Of a DNA stretch of 64,000 nt, positions 26,901 to 41,500 are shown one piece after another. The notes beneath the pieces were generated by a model. It searched no databases and was not told where the DNA came from. It was given only the letters and a program-made list of their open reading frames with translations. How positions within the stretch are numbered: position 1 is the first letter of the stretch; each line of letters starts with the position of its first letter. This stretch comes from Baylisascaris procyonis. Lineage: Eukaryota; Nematoda; Chromadorea; Rhabditida; Ascarididae. The stretch lies in NCBI GenBank assembly GCA_037389465.1, contig JAZARR010000281.1, forward strand, positions 62,001-126,000, in the 5' to 3' direction. The position numbers and the translations under genes are program-made.

Positions 26901-27933
26901 TGCGGTGAATTCAACGGTTGTTTGTGTCAACTAGATGCCTATAAGTGGCGAGTAGTTCACAAAACATGATGATATTGCGGTGAATTCAACGGTTGTTTGT
27001 GTCAACTAGATGCCTATAAGTGGCGAGTAGTTCACAAAACATGATGATATTGCGGTGAATTCAACGGTTGTTTGTGTCAACTAGATGCCTATAAGTGGCG
27101 AGTAGTTCACAAAACATGATGATATTGCGGTGAATTCAACGGTTGTTTGTGTCAACTAGATGCCTATAAGTGGCGAGTAGTTCACAAAACATGATGATAT
27201 TGCGGTGAATTCAACGGTTGTTTGTGTCAACTAGATGCCTATAAGTGGCGAGTAGTTCACAAAACATGATGATATTGCGGTGAATTCAACGGTTGTTTGT
27301 GTCAACTAGATGCCTATAAGTGGCGAGTAGTTCACAAAACATGATGATATTGCGGTGAATTCAACGGTTGTTTGTGTCAACTAGATGCCTATAAGTGGCG
27401 AGTAGTTCACAAAACATGATGATATTGCGGTGAATTCAACGGTTGTTTGTGTCAACTAGATGCCTATAAGTGGCGAGTAGTTCACAAAACATGATGATAT
27501 TGCGGTGAATTCAACGGTTGTTTGTGTCAACTAGATGCCTATAAGTGGCGAGTAGTTCACAAAACATGATGATATTGCGGTGAATTCAACGGTTGTTTGT
27601 GTCAACTAGATGCCTATAAGTGGCGAGTAGTTCACAAAACATGATGATATTGCGGTGAATTCAACGGTTGTTTGTGTCAACTAGATGCCTATAAGTGGCG
27701 AGTAGTTCACAAAACATGATGATATTGCGGTGAATTCAACGGTTGTTTGTGTCAACTAGATGCCTATAAGTGGCGAGTAGTTCACAAAACATGATGATAT
27801 TGCGGTGAATTCAACGGTTGTTTGTGTCAACTAGATGCCTATAAGTGGCGAGTAGTTCACAAAACATGATGATATTGCGGTGAATTCAACGGTTGTTTGT
27901 GTCAACTAGATGCCTATAAGTGGCGAGTAGTTC
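17959..27933. repeat. 133 consecutive identical monomers (9,975 bp)
   Basis: This lies between the delC32 unit at 17885-17958 and the G21T unit at 27934-28008. The length is exactly 133 x 75 and I saw no substitution in any row. It is the longest uniform stretch in the window. The next longest are 52 monomers at 13985-17884, 48 at 34907-38506 and 44 at 28009-31308. Confidence 0.93.
18184..18258. repeat. Reference consensus monomer (75 bp)
   Basis: This copy equals the core consensus and serves as the coordinate frame for all variants named here, with position 1 at the A of ACAAAACATG. Landmarks are GCGGTG at 19-24, the EcoRI site at 24-29, CAACGGTTG at 29-37 (4-bp inverted arms round one G), GTGTCAACTAG at 41-51, GATGCCTATAAG at 51-62 and GGCGAGTAGTTC at 64-75. 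The main variable positions are 21, 22, 26, 27, 32-34, 40, 48-50, 58, 64 and 67. The unit length is 25 codons, so any stop-free frame stays open across adjacent units of normal length. Confidence 0.98.
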
Positions 27934-30900
27934 ACAAAACATGATGATATTGCTGTGAATTCAACGGTTGTTTGTGTCAACTAGATGCCTATAAGTGGCG
28001 AGTAGTTCACAAAACATGATGATATTGCGGTGAATTCAACGGTTGTTTGTGTCAACTAGATGCCTATAAGTGGCGAGTAGTTCACAAAACATGATGATAT
28101 TGCGGTGAATTCAACGGTTGTTTGTGTCAACTAGATGCCTATAAGTGGCGAGTAGTTCACAAAACATGATGATATTGCGGTGAATTCAACGGTTGTTTGT
28201 GTCAACTAGATGCCTATAAGTGGCGAGTAGTTCACAAAACATGATGATATTGCGGTGAATTCAACGGTTGTTTGTGTCAACTAGATGCCTATAAGTGGCG
28301 AGTAGTTCACAAAACATGATGATATTGCGGTGAATTCAACGGTTGTTTGTGTCAACTAGATGCCTATAAGTGGCGAGTAGTTCACAAAACATGATGATAT
28401 TGCGGTGAATTCAACGGTTGTTTGTGTCAACTAGATGCCTATAAGTGGCGAGTAGTTCACAAAACATGATGATATTGCGGTGAATTCAACGGTTGTTTGT
28501 GTCAACTAGATGCCTATAAGTGGCGAGTAGTTCACAAAACATGATGATATTGCGGTGAATTCAACGGTTGTTTGTGTCAACTAGATGCCTATAAGTGGCG
28601 AGTAGTTCACAAAACATGATGATATTGCGGTGAATTCAACGGTTGTTTGTGTCAACTAGATGCCTATAAGTGGCGAGTAGTTCACAAAACATGATGATAT
28701 TGCGGTGAATTCAACGGTTGTTTGTGTCAACTAGATGCCTATAAGTGGCGAGTAGTTCACAAAACATGATGATATTGCGGTGAATTCAACGGTTGTTTGT
28801 GTCAACTAGATGCCTATAAGTGGCGAGTAGTTCACAAAACATGATGATATTGCGGTGAATTCAACGGTTGTTTGTGTCAACTAGATGCCTATAAGTGGCG
28901 AGTAGTTCACAAAACATGATGATATTGCGGTGAATTCAACGGTTGTTTGTGTCAACTAGATGCCTATAAGTGGCGAGTAGTTCACAAAACATGATGATAT
29001 TGCGGTGAATTCAACGGTTGTTTGTGTCAACTAGATGCCTATAAGTGGCGAGTAGTTCACAAAACATGATGATATTGCGGTGAATTCAACGGTTGTTTGT
29101 GTCAACTAGATGCCTATAAGTGGCGAGTAGTTCACAAAACATGATGATATTGCGGTGAATTCAACGGTTGTTTGTGTCAACTAGATGCCTATAAGTGGCG
29201 AGTAGTTCACAAAACATGATGATATTGCGGTGAATTCAACGGTTGTTTGTGTCAACTAGATGCCTATAAGTGGCGAGTAGTTCACAAAACATGATGATAT
29301 TGCGGTGAATTCAACGGTTGTTTGTGTCAACTAGATGCCTATAAGTGGCGAGTAGTTCACAAAACATGATGATATTGCGGTGAATTCAACGGTTGTTTGT
29401 GTCAACTAGATGCCTATAAGTGGCGAGTAGTTCACAAAACATGATGATATTGCGGTGAATTCAACGGTTGTTTGTGTCAACTAGATGCCTATAAGTGGCG
29501 AGTAGTTCACAAAACATGATGATATTGCGGTGAATTCAACGGTTGTTTGTGTCAACTAGATGCCTATAAGTGGCGAGTAGTTCACAAAACATGATGATAT
29601 TGCGGTGAATTCAACGGTTGTTTGTGTCAACTAGATGCCTATAAGTGGCGAGTAGTTCACAAAACATGATGATATTGCGGTGAATTCAACGGTTGTTTGT
29701 GTCAACTAGATGCCTATAAGTGGCGAGTAGTTCACAAAACATGATGATATTGCGGTGAATTCAACGGTTGTTTGTGTCAACTAGATGCCTATAAGTGGCG
29801 AGTAGTTCACAAAACATGATGATATTGCGGTGAATTCAACGGTTGTTTGTGTCAACTAGATGCCTATAAGTGGCGAGTAGTTCACAAAACATGATGATAT
29901 TGCGGTGAATTCAACGGTTGTTTGTGTCAACTAGATGCCTATAAGTGGCGAGTAGTTCACAAAACATGATGATATTGCGGTGAATTCAACGGTTGTTTGT
30001 GTCAACTAGATGCCTATAAGTGGCGAGTAGTTCACAAAACATGATGATATTGCGGTGAATTCAACGGTTGTTTGTGTCAACTAGATGCCTATAAGTGGCG
30101 AGTAGTTCACAAAACATGATGATATTGCGGTGAATTCAACGGTTGTTTGTGTCAACTAGATGCCTATAAGTGGCGAGTAGTTCACAAAACATGATGATAT
30201 TGCGGTGAATTCAACGGTTGTTTGTGTCAACTAGATGCCTATAAGTGGCGAGTAGTTCACAAAACATGATGATATTGCGGTGAATTCAACGGTTGTTTGT
30301 GTCAACTAGATGCCTATAAGTGGCGAGTAGTTCACAAAACATGATGATATTGCGGTGAATTCAACGGTTGTTTGTGTCAACTAGATGCCTATAAGTGGCG
30401 AGTAGTTCACAAAACATGATGATATTGCGGTGAATTCAACGGTTGTTTGTGTCAACTAGATGCCTATAAGTGGCGAGTAGTTCACAAAACATGATGATAT
30501 TGCGGTGAATTCAACGGTTGTTTGTGTCAACTAGATGCCTATAAGTGGCGAGTAGTTCACAAAACATGATGATATTGCGGTGAATTCAACGGTTGTTTGT
30601 GTCAACTAGATGCCTATAAGTGGCGAGTAGTTCACAAAACATGATGATATTGCGGTGAATTCAACGGTTGTTTGTGTCAACTAGATGCCTATAAGTGGCG
30701 AGTAGTTCACAAAACATGATGATATTGCGGTGAATTCAACGGTTGTTTGTGTCAACTAGATGCCTATAAGTGGCGAGTAGTTCACAAAACATGATGATAT
30801 TGCGGTGAATTCAACGGTTGTTTGTGTCAACTAGATGCCTATAAGTGGCGAGTAGTTCACAAAACATGATGATATTGCGGTGAATTCAACGGTTGTTTGT

Positions 30901-32208
30901 GTCAACTAGATGCCTATAAGTGGCGAGTAGTTCACAAAACATGATGATATTGCGGTGAATTCAACGGTTGTTTGTGTCAACTAGATGCCTATAAGTGGCG
31001 AGTAGTTCACAAAACATGATGATATTGCGGTGAATTCAACGGTTGTTTGTGTCAACTAGATGCCTATAAGTGGCGAGTAGTTCACAAAACATGATGATAT
31101 TGCGGTGAATTCAACGGTTGTTTGTGTCAACTAGATGCCTATAAGTGGCGAGTAGTTCACAAAACATGATGATATTGCGGTGAATTCAACGGTTGTTTGT
31201 GTCAACTAGATGCCTATAAGTGGCGAGTAGTTCACAAAACATGATGATATTGCGGTGAATTCAACGGTTGTTTGTGTCAACTAGATGCCTATAAGTGGCG
31301 AGTAGTTCACAAAACATGATGATATTGCTGTGAATTCAACGGTTGTTTGTGTCAACTAGATGCCTATAAGTGGCGAGTAGTTCACAAAACATGATGATAT
31401 TGCGGTGAATTCAACGGTTGTTTGTGTCAACTAGATGCCTATAAGTGGCGAGTAGTTCACAAAACATGATGATATTGCGGTGAATTCAACGGTTGTTTGT
31501 GTCAACTAGATGCCTATAAGTGGCGAGTAGTTCACAAAACATGATGATATTGCGGTGAATTCAACGGTTGTTTGTGTCAACTAGATGCCTATAAGTGGCG
31601 AGTAGTTCACAAAACATGATGATATTGCGGTGAATTCAACGGTTGTTTGTGTCAACTAGATGCCTATAAGTGGCGAGTAGTTCACAAAACATGATGATAT
31701 TGCGGTGAATTCAACGGTTGTTTGTGTCAACTAGATGCCTATAAGTGGCGAGTAGTTCACAAAACATGATGATATTGCGGTGAATTCAACGGTTGTTTGT
31801 GTCAACTAGATGCCTATAAGTGGCGAGTAGTTCACAAAACATGATGATATTGCGGTGAATTCAACGGTTGTTTGTGTCAACTAGATGCCTATAAGTGGCG
31901 AGTAGTTCACAAAACATGATGATATTGCGGTGAATTCAACGGTTGTTTGTGTCAACTAGATGCCTATAAGTGGCGAGTAGTTCACAAAACATGATGATAT
32001 TGCGGTGAATTCAACGGTTGTTTGTGTCAACTAGATGCCTATAAGTGGCGAGTAGTTCACAAAACATGATGATATTGCGGTGAATTCAACGGTTGTTTGT
32101 GTCAACTAGATGCCTATAAGTGGCGAGTAGTTCACAAAACATGATGATATTGCGGTGAATTCAACGGTTGTTTGTGTCAACTAGATGCCTATAAGTGGCG
32201 AGTAGTTC

Positions 32209-32281
32209 ACAAAACATGATGATATTGCGGTGAATTCAACGGTTGTTTGTCAACTAGATGCCTATAAGTGGCGAGTAGTTC
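32209..32281. repeat. 73-bp deletion monomer in the core
   Basis: The unit lacks one GT from the GTGT tract at positions 41-44, giving TTTGTCAAC. Both neighbouring monomers are perfect consensus. It looks like a private slippage event, because I saw the same deletion nowhere else except a similar shortening near 1391 in the left zone. Confidence 0.93.
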
Positions 32282-35200
32282 ACAAAACATGATGATATTG
32301 CGGTGAATTCAACGGTTGTTTGTGTCAACTAGATGCCTATAAGTGGCGAGTAGTTCACAAAACATGATGATATTGCGGTGAATTCAACGGTTGTTTGTGT
32401 CAACTAGATGCCTATAAGTGGCGAGTAGTTCACAAAACATGATGATATTGCGGTGAATTCAACGGTTGTTTGTGTCAACTAGATGCCTATAAGTGGCGAG
32501 TAGTTCACAAAACATGATGATATTGCGGTGAATTCAACGGTTGTTTGTGTCAACTAGATGCCTATAAGTGGCGAGTAGTTCACAAAACATGATGATATTG
32601 CGGTGAATTCAACGGTTGTTTGTGTCAACTAGATGCCTATAAGTGGCGAGTAGTTCACAAAACATGATGATATTGCGGTGAATTCAACGGTTGTTTGTGT
32701 CAACTAGATGCCTATAAGTGGCGAGTAGTTCACAAAACATGATGATATTGCGGTGAATTCAACGGTTGTTTGTGTCAACTAGATGCCTATAAGTGGCGAG
32801 TAGTTCACAAAACATGATGATATTGCGGTGAATTCAACGGTTGTTTGTGTCAACTAGATGCCTATAAGTGGCGAGTAGTTCACAAAACATGATGATATTG
32901 CTGTGAATTCAACGGTTGTTTGTGTCAACTAGATGCCTATAAGTGGCGAGTAGTTCACAAAACATGATGATATTGCGGTGAATTCAACGGTTGTTTGTGT
33001 CAACTAGATGCCTATAAGTGGCGAGTAGTTCACAAAACATGATGATATTGCGGTGAATTCAACGGTTGTTTGTGTCAACTAGATGCCTATAAGTGGCGAG
33101 TAGTTCACAAAACATGATGATATTGCGGTGAATTCAACGGTTGTTTGTGTCAACTAGATGCCTATAAGTGGCGAGTAGTTCACAAAACATGATGATATTG
33201 CGGTGAATTCAACGGTTGTTTGTGTCAACTAGATGCCTATAAGTGGCGAGTAGTTCACAAAACATGATGATATTGCGGTGAATTCAACGGTTGTTTGTGT
33301 CAACTAGATGCCTATAAGTGGCGAGTAGTTCACAAAACATGATGATATTGCGGTGAATTCAACGGTTGTTTGTGTCAACTAGATGCCTATAAGTGGCGAG
33401 TAGTTCACAAAACATGATGATATTGCGGTGAATTCAACGGTTGTTTGTGTCAACTAGATGCCTATAAGTGGCGAGTAGTTCACAAAACATGATGATATTG
33501 CGGTGAATTCAACGGTTGTTTGTGTCAACTAGATGCCTATAAGTGGCGAGTAGTTCACAAAACATGATGATATTGCGGTGAATTCAACGGTTGTTTGTGT
33601 CAACTAGATGCCTATAAGTGGCGAGTAGTTCACAAAACATGATGATATTGCGGTGAATTCAACGGTTGTTTGTGTCAACTAGATGCCTATAAGTGGCGAG
33701 TAGTTCACAAAACATGATGATATTGCGGTGAATTCAACGGTTGTTTGTGTCAACTAGATGCCTATAAGTGGCGAGTAGTTCACAAAACATGATGATATTG
33801 CGGTGAATTCAACGGTTGTTTGTGTCAACTAGATGCCTATAAGTGGCGAGTAGTTCACAAAACATGATGATATTGCGGTGAATTCAACGGTTGTTTGTGT
33901 CAACTAGATGCCTATAAGTGGCGAGTAGTTCACAAAACATGATGATATTGCGGTGAATTCAACGGTTGTTTGTGTCAACTAGATGCCTATAAGTGGCGAG
34001 TAGTTCACAAAACATGATGATATTGCGGTGAATTCAACGGTTGTTTGTGTCAACTAGATGCCTATAAGTGGCGAGTAGTTCACAAAACATGATGATATTG
34101 CGGTGAATTCAACGGTTGTTTGTGTCAACTAGATGCCTATAAGTGGCGAGTAGTTCACAAAACATGATGATATTGCGGTGAATTCAACGGTTGTTTGTGT
34201 CAACTAGATGCCTATAAGTGGCGAGTAGTTCACAAAACATGATGATATTGCGGTGAATTCAACGGTTGTTTGTGTCAACTAGATGCCTATAAGTGGCGAG
34301 TAGTTCACAAAACATGATGATATTGCGGTGAATTCAACGGTTGTTTGTGTCAACTAGATGCCTATAAGTGGCGAGTAGTTCACAAAACATGATGATATTG
34401 CGGTGAATTCAACGGTTGTTTGTGTCAACTAGATGCCTATAAGTGGCGAGTAGTTCACAAAACATGATGATATTGCGGTGAATTCAACGGTTGTTTGTGT
34501 CAACTAGATGCCTATAAGTGGCGAGTAGTTCACAAAACATGATGATATTGCGGTGAATTCAACGGTTGTTTGTGTCAACTAGATGCCTATAAGTGGCGAG
34601 TAGTTCACAAAACATGATGATATTGCGGTGAATTCAACGGTTGTTTGTGTCAACTAGATGCCTATAAGTGGCGAGTAGTTCACAAAACATGATGATATTG
34701 CGGTGAATTCAACGGTTGTTTGTGTCAACTAGATGCCTATAAGTGGCGAGTAGTTCACAAAACATGATGATATTGCGGTGAATTCAACGGTTGTTTGTGT
34801 CAACTAGATGCCTATAAGTGGCGAGTAGTTCACAAAACATGATGATATTGCTGTGAATTCAACGGTTGTTTGTGTCAACTAGATGCCTATAAGTGGCGAG
34901 TAGTTCACAAAACATGATGATATTGCGGTGAATTCAACGGTTGTTTGTGTCAACTAGATGCCTATAAGTGGCGAGTAGTTCACAAAACATGATGATATTG
35001 CGGTGAATTCAACGGTTGTTTGTGTCAACTAGATGCCTATAAGTGGCGAGTAGTTCACAAAACATGATGATATTGCGGTGAATTCAACGGTTGTTTGTGT
35101 CAACTAGATGCCTATAAGTGGCGAGTAGTTCACAAAACATGATGATATTGCGGTGAATTCAACGGTTGTTTGTGTCAACTAGATGCCTATAAGTGGCGAG

Positions 35201-38200
35201 TAGTTCACAAAACATGATGATATTGCGGTGAATTCAACGGTTGTTTGTGTCAACTAGATGCCTATAAGTGGCGAGTAGTTCACAAAACATGATGATATTG
35301 CGGTGAATTCAACGGTTGTTTGTGTCAACTAGATGCCTATAAGTGGCGAGTAGTTCACAAAACATGATGATATTGCGGTGAATTCAACGGTTGTTTGTGT
35401 CAACTAGATGCCTATAAGTGGCGAGTAGTTCACAAAACATGATGATATTGCGGTGAATTCAACGGTTGTTTGTGTCAACTAGATGCCTATAAGTGGCGAG
35501 TAGTTCACAAAACATGATGATATTGCGGTGAATTCAACGGTTGTTTGTGTCAACTAGATGCCTATAAGTGGCGAGTAGTTCACAAAACATGATGATATTG
35601 CGGTGAATTCAACGGTTGTTTGTGTCAACTAGATGCCTATAAGTGGCGAGTAGTTCACAAAACATGATGATATTGCGGTGAATTCAACGGTTGTTTGTGT
35701 CAACTAGATGCCTATAAGTGGCGAGTAGTTCACAAAACATGATGATATTGCGGTGAATTCAACGGTTGTTTGTGTCAACTAGATGCCTATAAGTGGCGAG
35801 TAGTTCACAAAACATGATGATATTGCGGTGAATTCAACGGTTGTTTGTGTCAACTAGATGCCTATAAGTGGCGAGTAGTTCACAAAACATGATGATATTG
35901 CGGTGAATTCAACGGTTGTTTGTGTCAACTAGATGCCTATAAGTGGCGAGTAGTTCACAAAACATGATGATATTGCGGTGAATTCAACGGTTGTTTGTGT
36001 CAACTAGATGCCTATAAGTGGCGAGTAGTTCACAAAACATGATGATATTGCGGTGAATTCAACGGTTGTTTGTGTCAACTAGATGCCTATAAGTGGCGAG
36101 TAGTTCACAAAACATGATGATATTGCGGTGAATTCAACGGTTGTTTGTGTCAACTAGATGCCTATAAGTGGCGAGTAGTTCACAAAACATGATGATATTG
36201 CGGTGAATTCAACGGTTGTTTGTGTCAACTAGATGCCTATAAGTGGCGAGTAGTTCACAAAACATGATGATATTGCGGTGAATTCAACGGTTGTTTGTGT
36301 CAACTAGATGCCTATAAGTGGCGAGTAGTTCACAAAACATGATGATATTGCGGTGAATTCAACGGTTGTTTGTGTCAACTAGATGCCTATAAGTGGCGAG
36401 TAGTTCACAAAACATGATGATATTGCGGTGAATTCAACGGTTGTTTGTGTCAACTAGATGCCTATAAGTGGCGAGTAGTTCACAAAACATGATGATATTG
36501 CGGTGAATTCAACGGTTGTTTGTGTCAACTAGATGCCTATAAGTGGCGAGTAGTTCACAAAACATGATGATATTGCGGTGAATTCAACGGTTGTTTGTGT
36601 CAACTAGATGCCTATAAGTGGCGAGTAGTTCACAAAACATGATGATATTGCGGTGAATTCAACGGTTGTTTGTGTCAACTAGATGCCTATAAGTGGCGAG
36701 TAGTTCACAAAACATGATGATATTGCGGTGAATTCAACGGTTGTTTGTGTCAACTAGATGCCTATAAGTGGCGAGTAGTTCACAAAACATGATGATATTG
36801 CGGTGAATTCAACGGTTGTTTGTGTCAACTAGATGCCTATAAGTGGCGAGTAGTTCACAAAACATGATGATATTGCGGTGAATTCAACGGTTGTTTGTGT
36901 CAACTAGATGCCTATAAGTGGCGAGTAGTTCACAAAACATGATGATATTGCGGTGAATTCAACGGTTGTTTGTGTCAACTAGATGCCTATAAGTGGCGAG
37001 TAGTTCACAAAACATGATGATATTGCGGTGAATTCAACGGTTGTTTGTGTCAACTAGATGCCTATAAGTGGCGAGTAGTTCACAAAACATGATGATATTG
37101 CGGTGAATTCAACGGTTGTTTGTGTCAACTAGATGCCTATAAGTGGCGAGTAGTTCACAAAACATGATGATATTGCGGTGAATTCAACGGTTGTTTGTGT
37201 CAACTAGATGCCTATAAGTGGCGAGTAGTTCACAAAACATGATGATATTGCGGTGAATTCAACGGTTGTTTGTGTCAACTAGATGCCTATAAGTGGCGAG
37301 TAGTTCACAAAACATGATGATATTGCGGTGAATTCAACGGTTGTTTGTGTCAACTAGATGCCTATAAGTGGCGAGTAGTTCACAAAACATGATGATATTG
37401 CGGTGAATTCAACGGTTGTTTGTGTCAACTAGATGCCTATAAGTGGCGAGTAGTTCACAAAACATGATGATATTGCGGTGAATTCAACGGTTGTTTGTGT
37501 CAACTAGATGCCTATAAGTGGCGAGTAGTTCACAAAACATGATGATATTGCGGTGAATTCAACGGTTGTTTGTGTCAACTAGATGCCTATAAGTGGCGAG
37601 TAGTTCACAAAACATGATGATATTGCGGTGAATTCAACGGTTGTTTGTGTCAACTAGATGCCTATAAGTGGCGAGTAGTTCACAAAACATGATGATATTG
37701 CGGTGAATTCAACGGTTGTTTGTGTCAACTAGATGCCTATAAGTGGCGAGTAGTTCACAAAACATGATGATATTGCGGTGAATTCAACGGTTGTTTGTGT
37801 CAACTAGATGCCTATAAGTGGCGAGTAGTTCACAAAACATGATGATATTGCGGTGAATTCAACGGTTGTTTGTGTCAACTAGATGCCTATAAGTGGCGAG
37901 TAGTTCACAAAACATGATGATATTGCGGTGAATTCAACGGTTGTTTGTGTCAACTAGATGCCTATAAGTGGCGAGTAGTTCACAAAACATGATGATATTG
38001 CGGTGAATTCAACGGTTGTTTGTGTCAACTAGATGCCTATAAGTGGCGAGTAGTTCACAAAACATGATGATATTGCGGTGAATTCAACGGTTGTTTGTGT
38101 CAACTAGATGCCTATAAGTGGCGAGTAGTTCACAAAACATGATGATATTGCGGTGAATTCAACGGTTGTTTGTGTCAACTAGATGCCTATAAGTGGCGAG

Positions 38201-38506
38201 TAGTTCACAAAACATGATGATATTGCGGTGAATTCAACGGTTGTTTGTGTCAACTAGATGCCTATAAGTGGCGAGTAGTTCACAAAACATGATGATATTG
38301 CGGTGAATTCAACGGTTGTTTGTGTCAACTAGATGCCTATAAGTGGCGAGTAGTTCACAAAACATGATGATATTGCGGTGAATTCAACGGTTGTTTGTGT
38401 CAACTAGATGCCTATAAGTGGCGAGTAGTTCACAAAACATGATGATATTGCGGTGAATTCAACGGTTGTTTGTGTCAACTAGATGCCTATAAGTGGCGAG
38501 TAGTTC

Positions 38507-38580
38507 ACAAAACATGATGATATTGCGGTGAATTCAACGTTGTTTGTGTCAACTAGATGCCTATAAGTGGCGAGTAGTTC
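38507..38580. repeat. 74-bp delG monomer in the core
   Basis: One G of the CGG at positions 32-34 is missing, giving CAACGTTG, which turns the local 9-mer into a perfect palindrome-like AACGTT core. The same deletion is common in the right transition zone but is seen only here within the core. Confidence 0.93.
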
Positions 38581-41500
38581 ACAAAACATGATGATATTGC
38601 GGTGAATTCAACGGTTGTTTGTGTCAACTAGATGCCTATAAGTGGCGAGTAGTTCACAAAACATGATGATATTGCGGTGAATTCAACGGTTGTTTGTGTC
38701 AACTAGATGCCTATAAGTGGCGAGTAGTTCACAAAACATGATGATATTGCGGTGAATTCAACGGTTGTTTGTGTCAACTAGATGCCTATAAGTGGCGAGT
38801 AGTTCACAAAACATGATGATATTGCGGTGAATTCAACGGTTGTTTGTGTCAACTAGATGCCTATAAGTGGCGAGTAGTTCACAAAACATGATGATATTGC
38901 TGTGAATTCAACGGTTGTTTGTGTCAACTAGATGCCTATAAGTGGCGAGTAGTTCACAAAACATGATGATATTGCGGTGAATTCAACGGTTGTTTGTGTC
39001 AACTAGATGCCTATAAGTGGCGAGTAGTTCACAAAACATGATGATATTGCGGTGAATTCAACGGTTGTTTGTGTCAACTAGATGCCTATAAGTGGCGAGT
39101 AGTTCACAAAACATGATGATATTGCGGTGAATTCAACGGTTGTTTGTGTCAACTAGATGCCTATAAGTGGCGAGTAGTTCACAAAACATGATGATATTGC
39201 GGTGAATTCAACGGTTGTTTGTGTCAACTAGATGCCTATAAGTGGCGAGTAGTTCACAAAACATGATGATATTGCGGTGAATTCAACGGTTGTTTGTGTC
39301 AACTAGATGCCTATAAGTGGCGAGTAGTTCACAAAACATGATGATATTGCGGTGAATTCAACGGTTGTTTGTGTCAACTAGATGCCTATAAGTGGCGAGT
39401 AGTTCACAAAACATGATGATATTGCGGTGAATTCAACGGTTGTTTGTGTCAACTAGATGCCTATAAGTGGCGAGTAGTTCACAAAACATGATGATATTGC
39501 GGTGAATTCAACGGTTGTTTGTGTCAACTAGATGCCTATAAGTGGCGAGTAGTTCACAAAACATGATGATATTGCTGTGAATTCAACGGTTGTTTGTGTC
39601 AACTAGATGCCTATAAGTGGCGAGTAGTTCACAAAACATGATGATATTGCGGTGAATTCAACGGTTGTTTGTGTCAACTAGATGCCTATAAGTGGCGAGT
39701 AGTTCACAAAACATGATGATATTGCGGTGAATTCAACGGTTGTTTGTGTCAACTAGATGCCTATAAGTGGCGAGTAGTTCACAAAACATGATGATATTGC
39801 GGTGAATTCAACGGTTGTTTGTGTCAACTAGATGCCTATAAGTGGCGAGTAGTTCACAAAACATGATGATATTGCGGTGAATTCAACGGTTGTTTGTGTC
39901 AACTAGATGCCTATAAGTGGCGAGTAGTTCACAAAACATGATGATATTGCGGTGAATTCAACGGTTGTTTGTGTCAACTAGATGCCTATAAGTGGCGAGT
40001 AGTTCACAAAACATGATGATATTGCGGTGAATTCAACGGTTGTTTGTGTCAACTAGATGCCTATAAGTGGCGAGTAGTTCACAAAACATGATGATATTGC
40101 GGTGAATTCAACGGTTGTTTGTGTCAACTAGATGCCTATAAGTGGCGAGTAGTTCACAAAACATGATGATATTGCGGTGAATTCAACGGTTGTTTGTGTC
40201 AACTAGATGCCTATAAGTGGCGAGTAGTTCACAAAACATGATGATATTGCGGTGAATTCAACGGTTGTTTGTGTCAACTAGATGCCTATAAGTGGCGAGT
40301 AGTTCACAAAACATGATGATATTGCGGTGAATTCAACGGTTGTTTGTGTCAACTAGATGCCTATAAGTGGCGAGTAGTTCACAAAACATGATGATATTGC
40401 GGTGAATTCAACGGTTGTTTGTGTCAACTAGATGCCTATAAGTGGCGAGTAGTTCACAAAACATGATGATATTGCGGTGAATTCAACGGTTGTTTGTGTC
40501 AACTAGATGCCTATAAGTGGCGAGTAGTTCACAAAACATGATGATATTGCGGTGAATTCAACGGTTGTTTGTGTCAACTAGATGCCTATAAGTGGCGAGT
40601 AGTTCACAAAACATGATGATATTGCGGTGAATTCAACGGTTGTTTGTGTCAACTAGATGCCTATAAGTGGCGAGTAGTTCACAAAACATGATGATATTGC
40701 GGTGAATTCAACGGTTGTTTGTGTCAACTAGATGCCTATAAGTGGCGAGTAGTTCACAAAACATGATGATATTGCGGTGAATTCAACGGTTGTTTGTGTC
40801 AACTAGATGCCTATAAGTGGCGAGTAGTTCACAAAACATGATGATATTGCGGTGAATTCAACGGTTGTTTGTGTCAACTAGATGCCTATAAGTGGCGAGT
40901 AGTTCACAAAACATGATGATATTGCGGTGAATTCAACGGTTGTTTGTGTCAACTAGATGCCTATAAGTGGCGAGTAGTTCACAAAACATGATGATATTGC
41001 GGTGAATTCAACGGTTGTTTGTGTCAACTAGATGCCTATAAGTGGCGAGTAGTTCACAAAACATGATGATATTGCGGTGAATTCAACGGTTGTTTGTGTC
41101 AACTAGATGCCTATAAGTGGCGAGTAGTTCACAAAACATGATGATATTGCGGTGAATTCAACGGTTGTTTGTGTCAACTAGATGCCTATAAGTGGCGAGT
41201 AGTTCACAAAACATGATGATATTGCGGTGAATTCAACGGTTGTTTGTGTCAACTAGATGCCTATAAGTGGCGAGTAGTTCACAAAACATGATGATATTGC
41301 GGTGAATTCAACGGTTGTTTGTGTCAACTAGATGCCTATAAGTGGCGAGTAGTTCACAAAACATGATGATATTGCGGTGAATTCAACGGTTGTTTGTGTC
41401 AACTAGATGCCTATAAGTGGCGAGTAGTTCACAAAACATGATGATATTGCGGTGAATTCAACGGTTGTTTGTGTCAACTAGATGCCTATAAGTGGCGAGT

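Noticed and set aside
17959..27933. Purely artificial sequence or assembly loop
   Set aside because: Not excluded, but isolated private variants inside the core (32209, 38507) and the graded variation toward both edges look biological. Copy number remains uncertain without reads longer than the uniform stretch.
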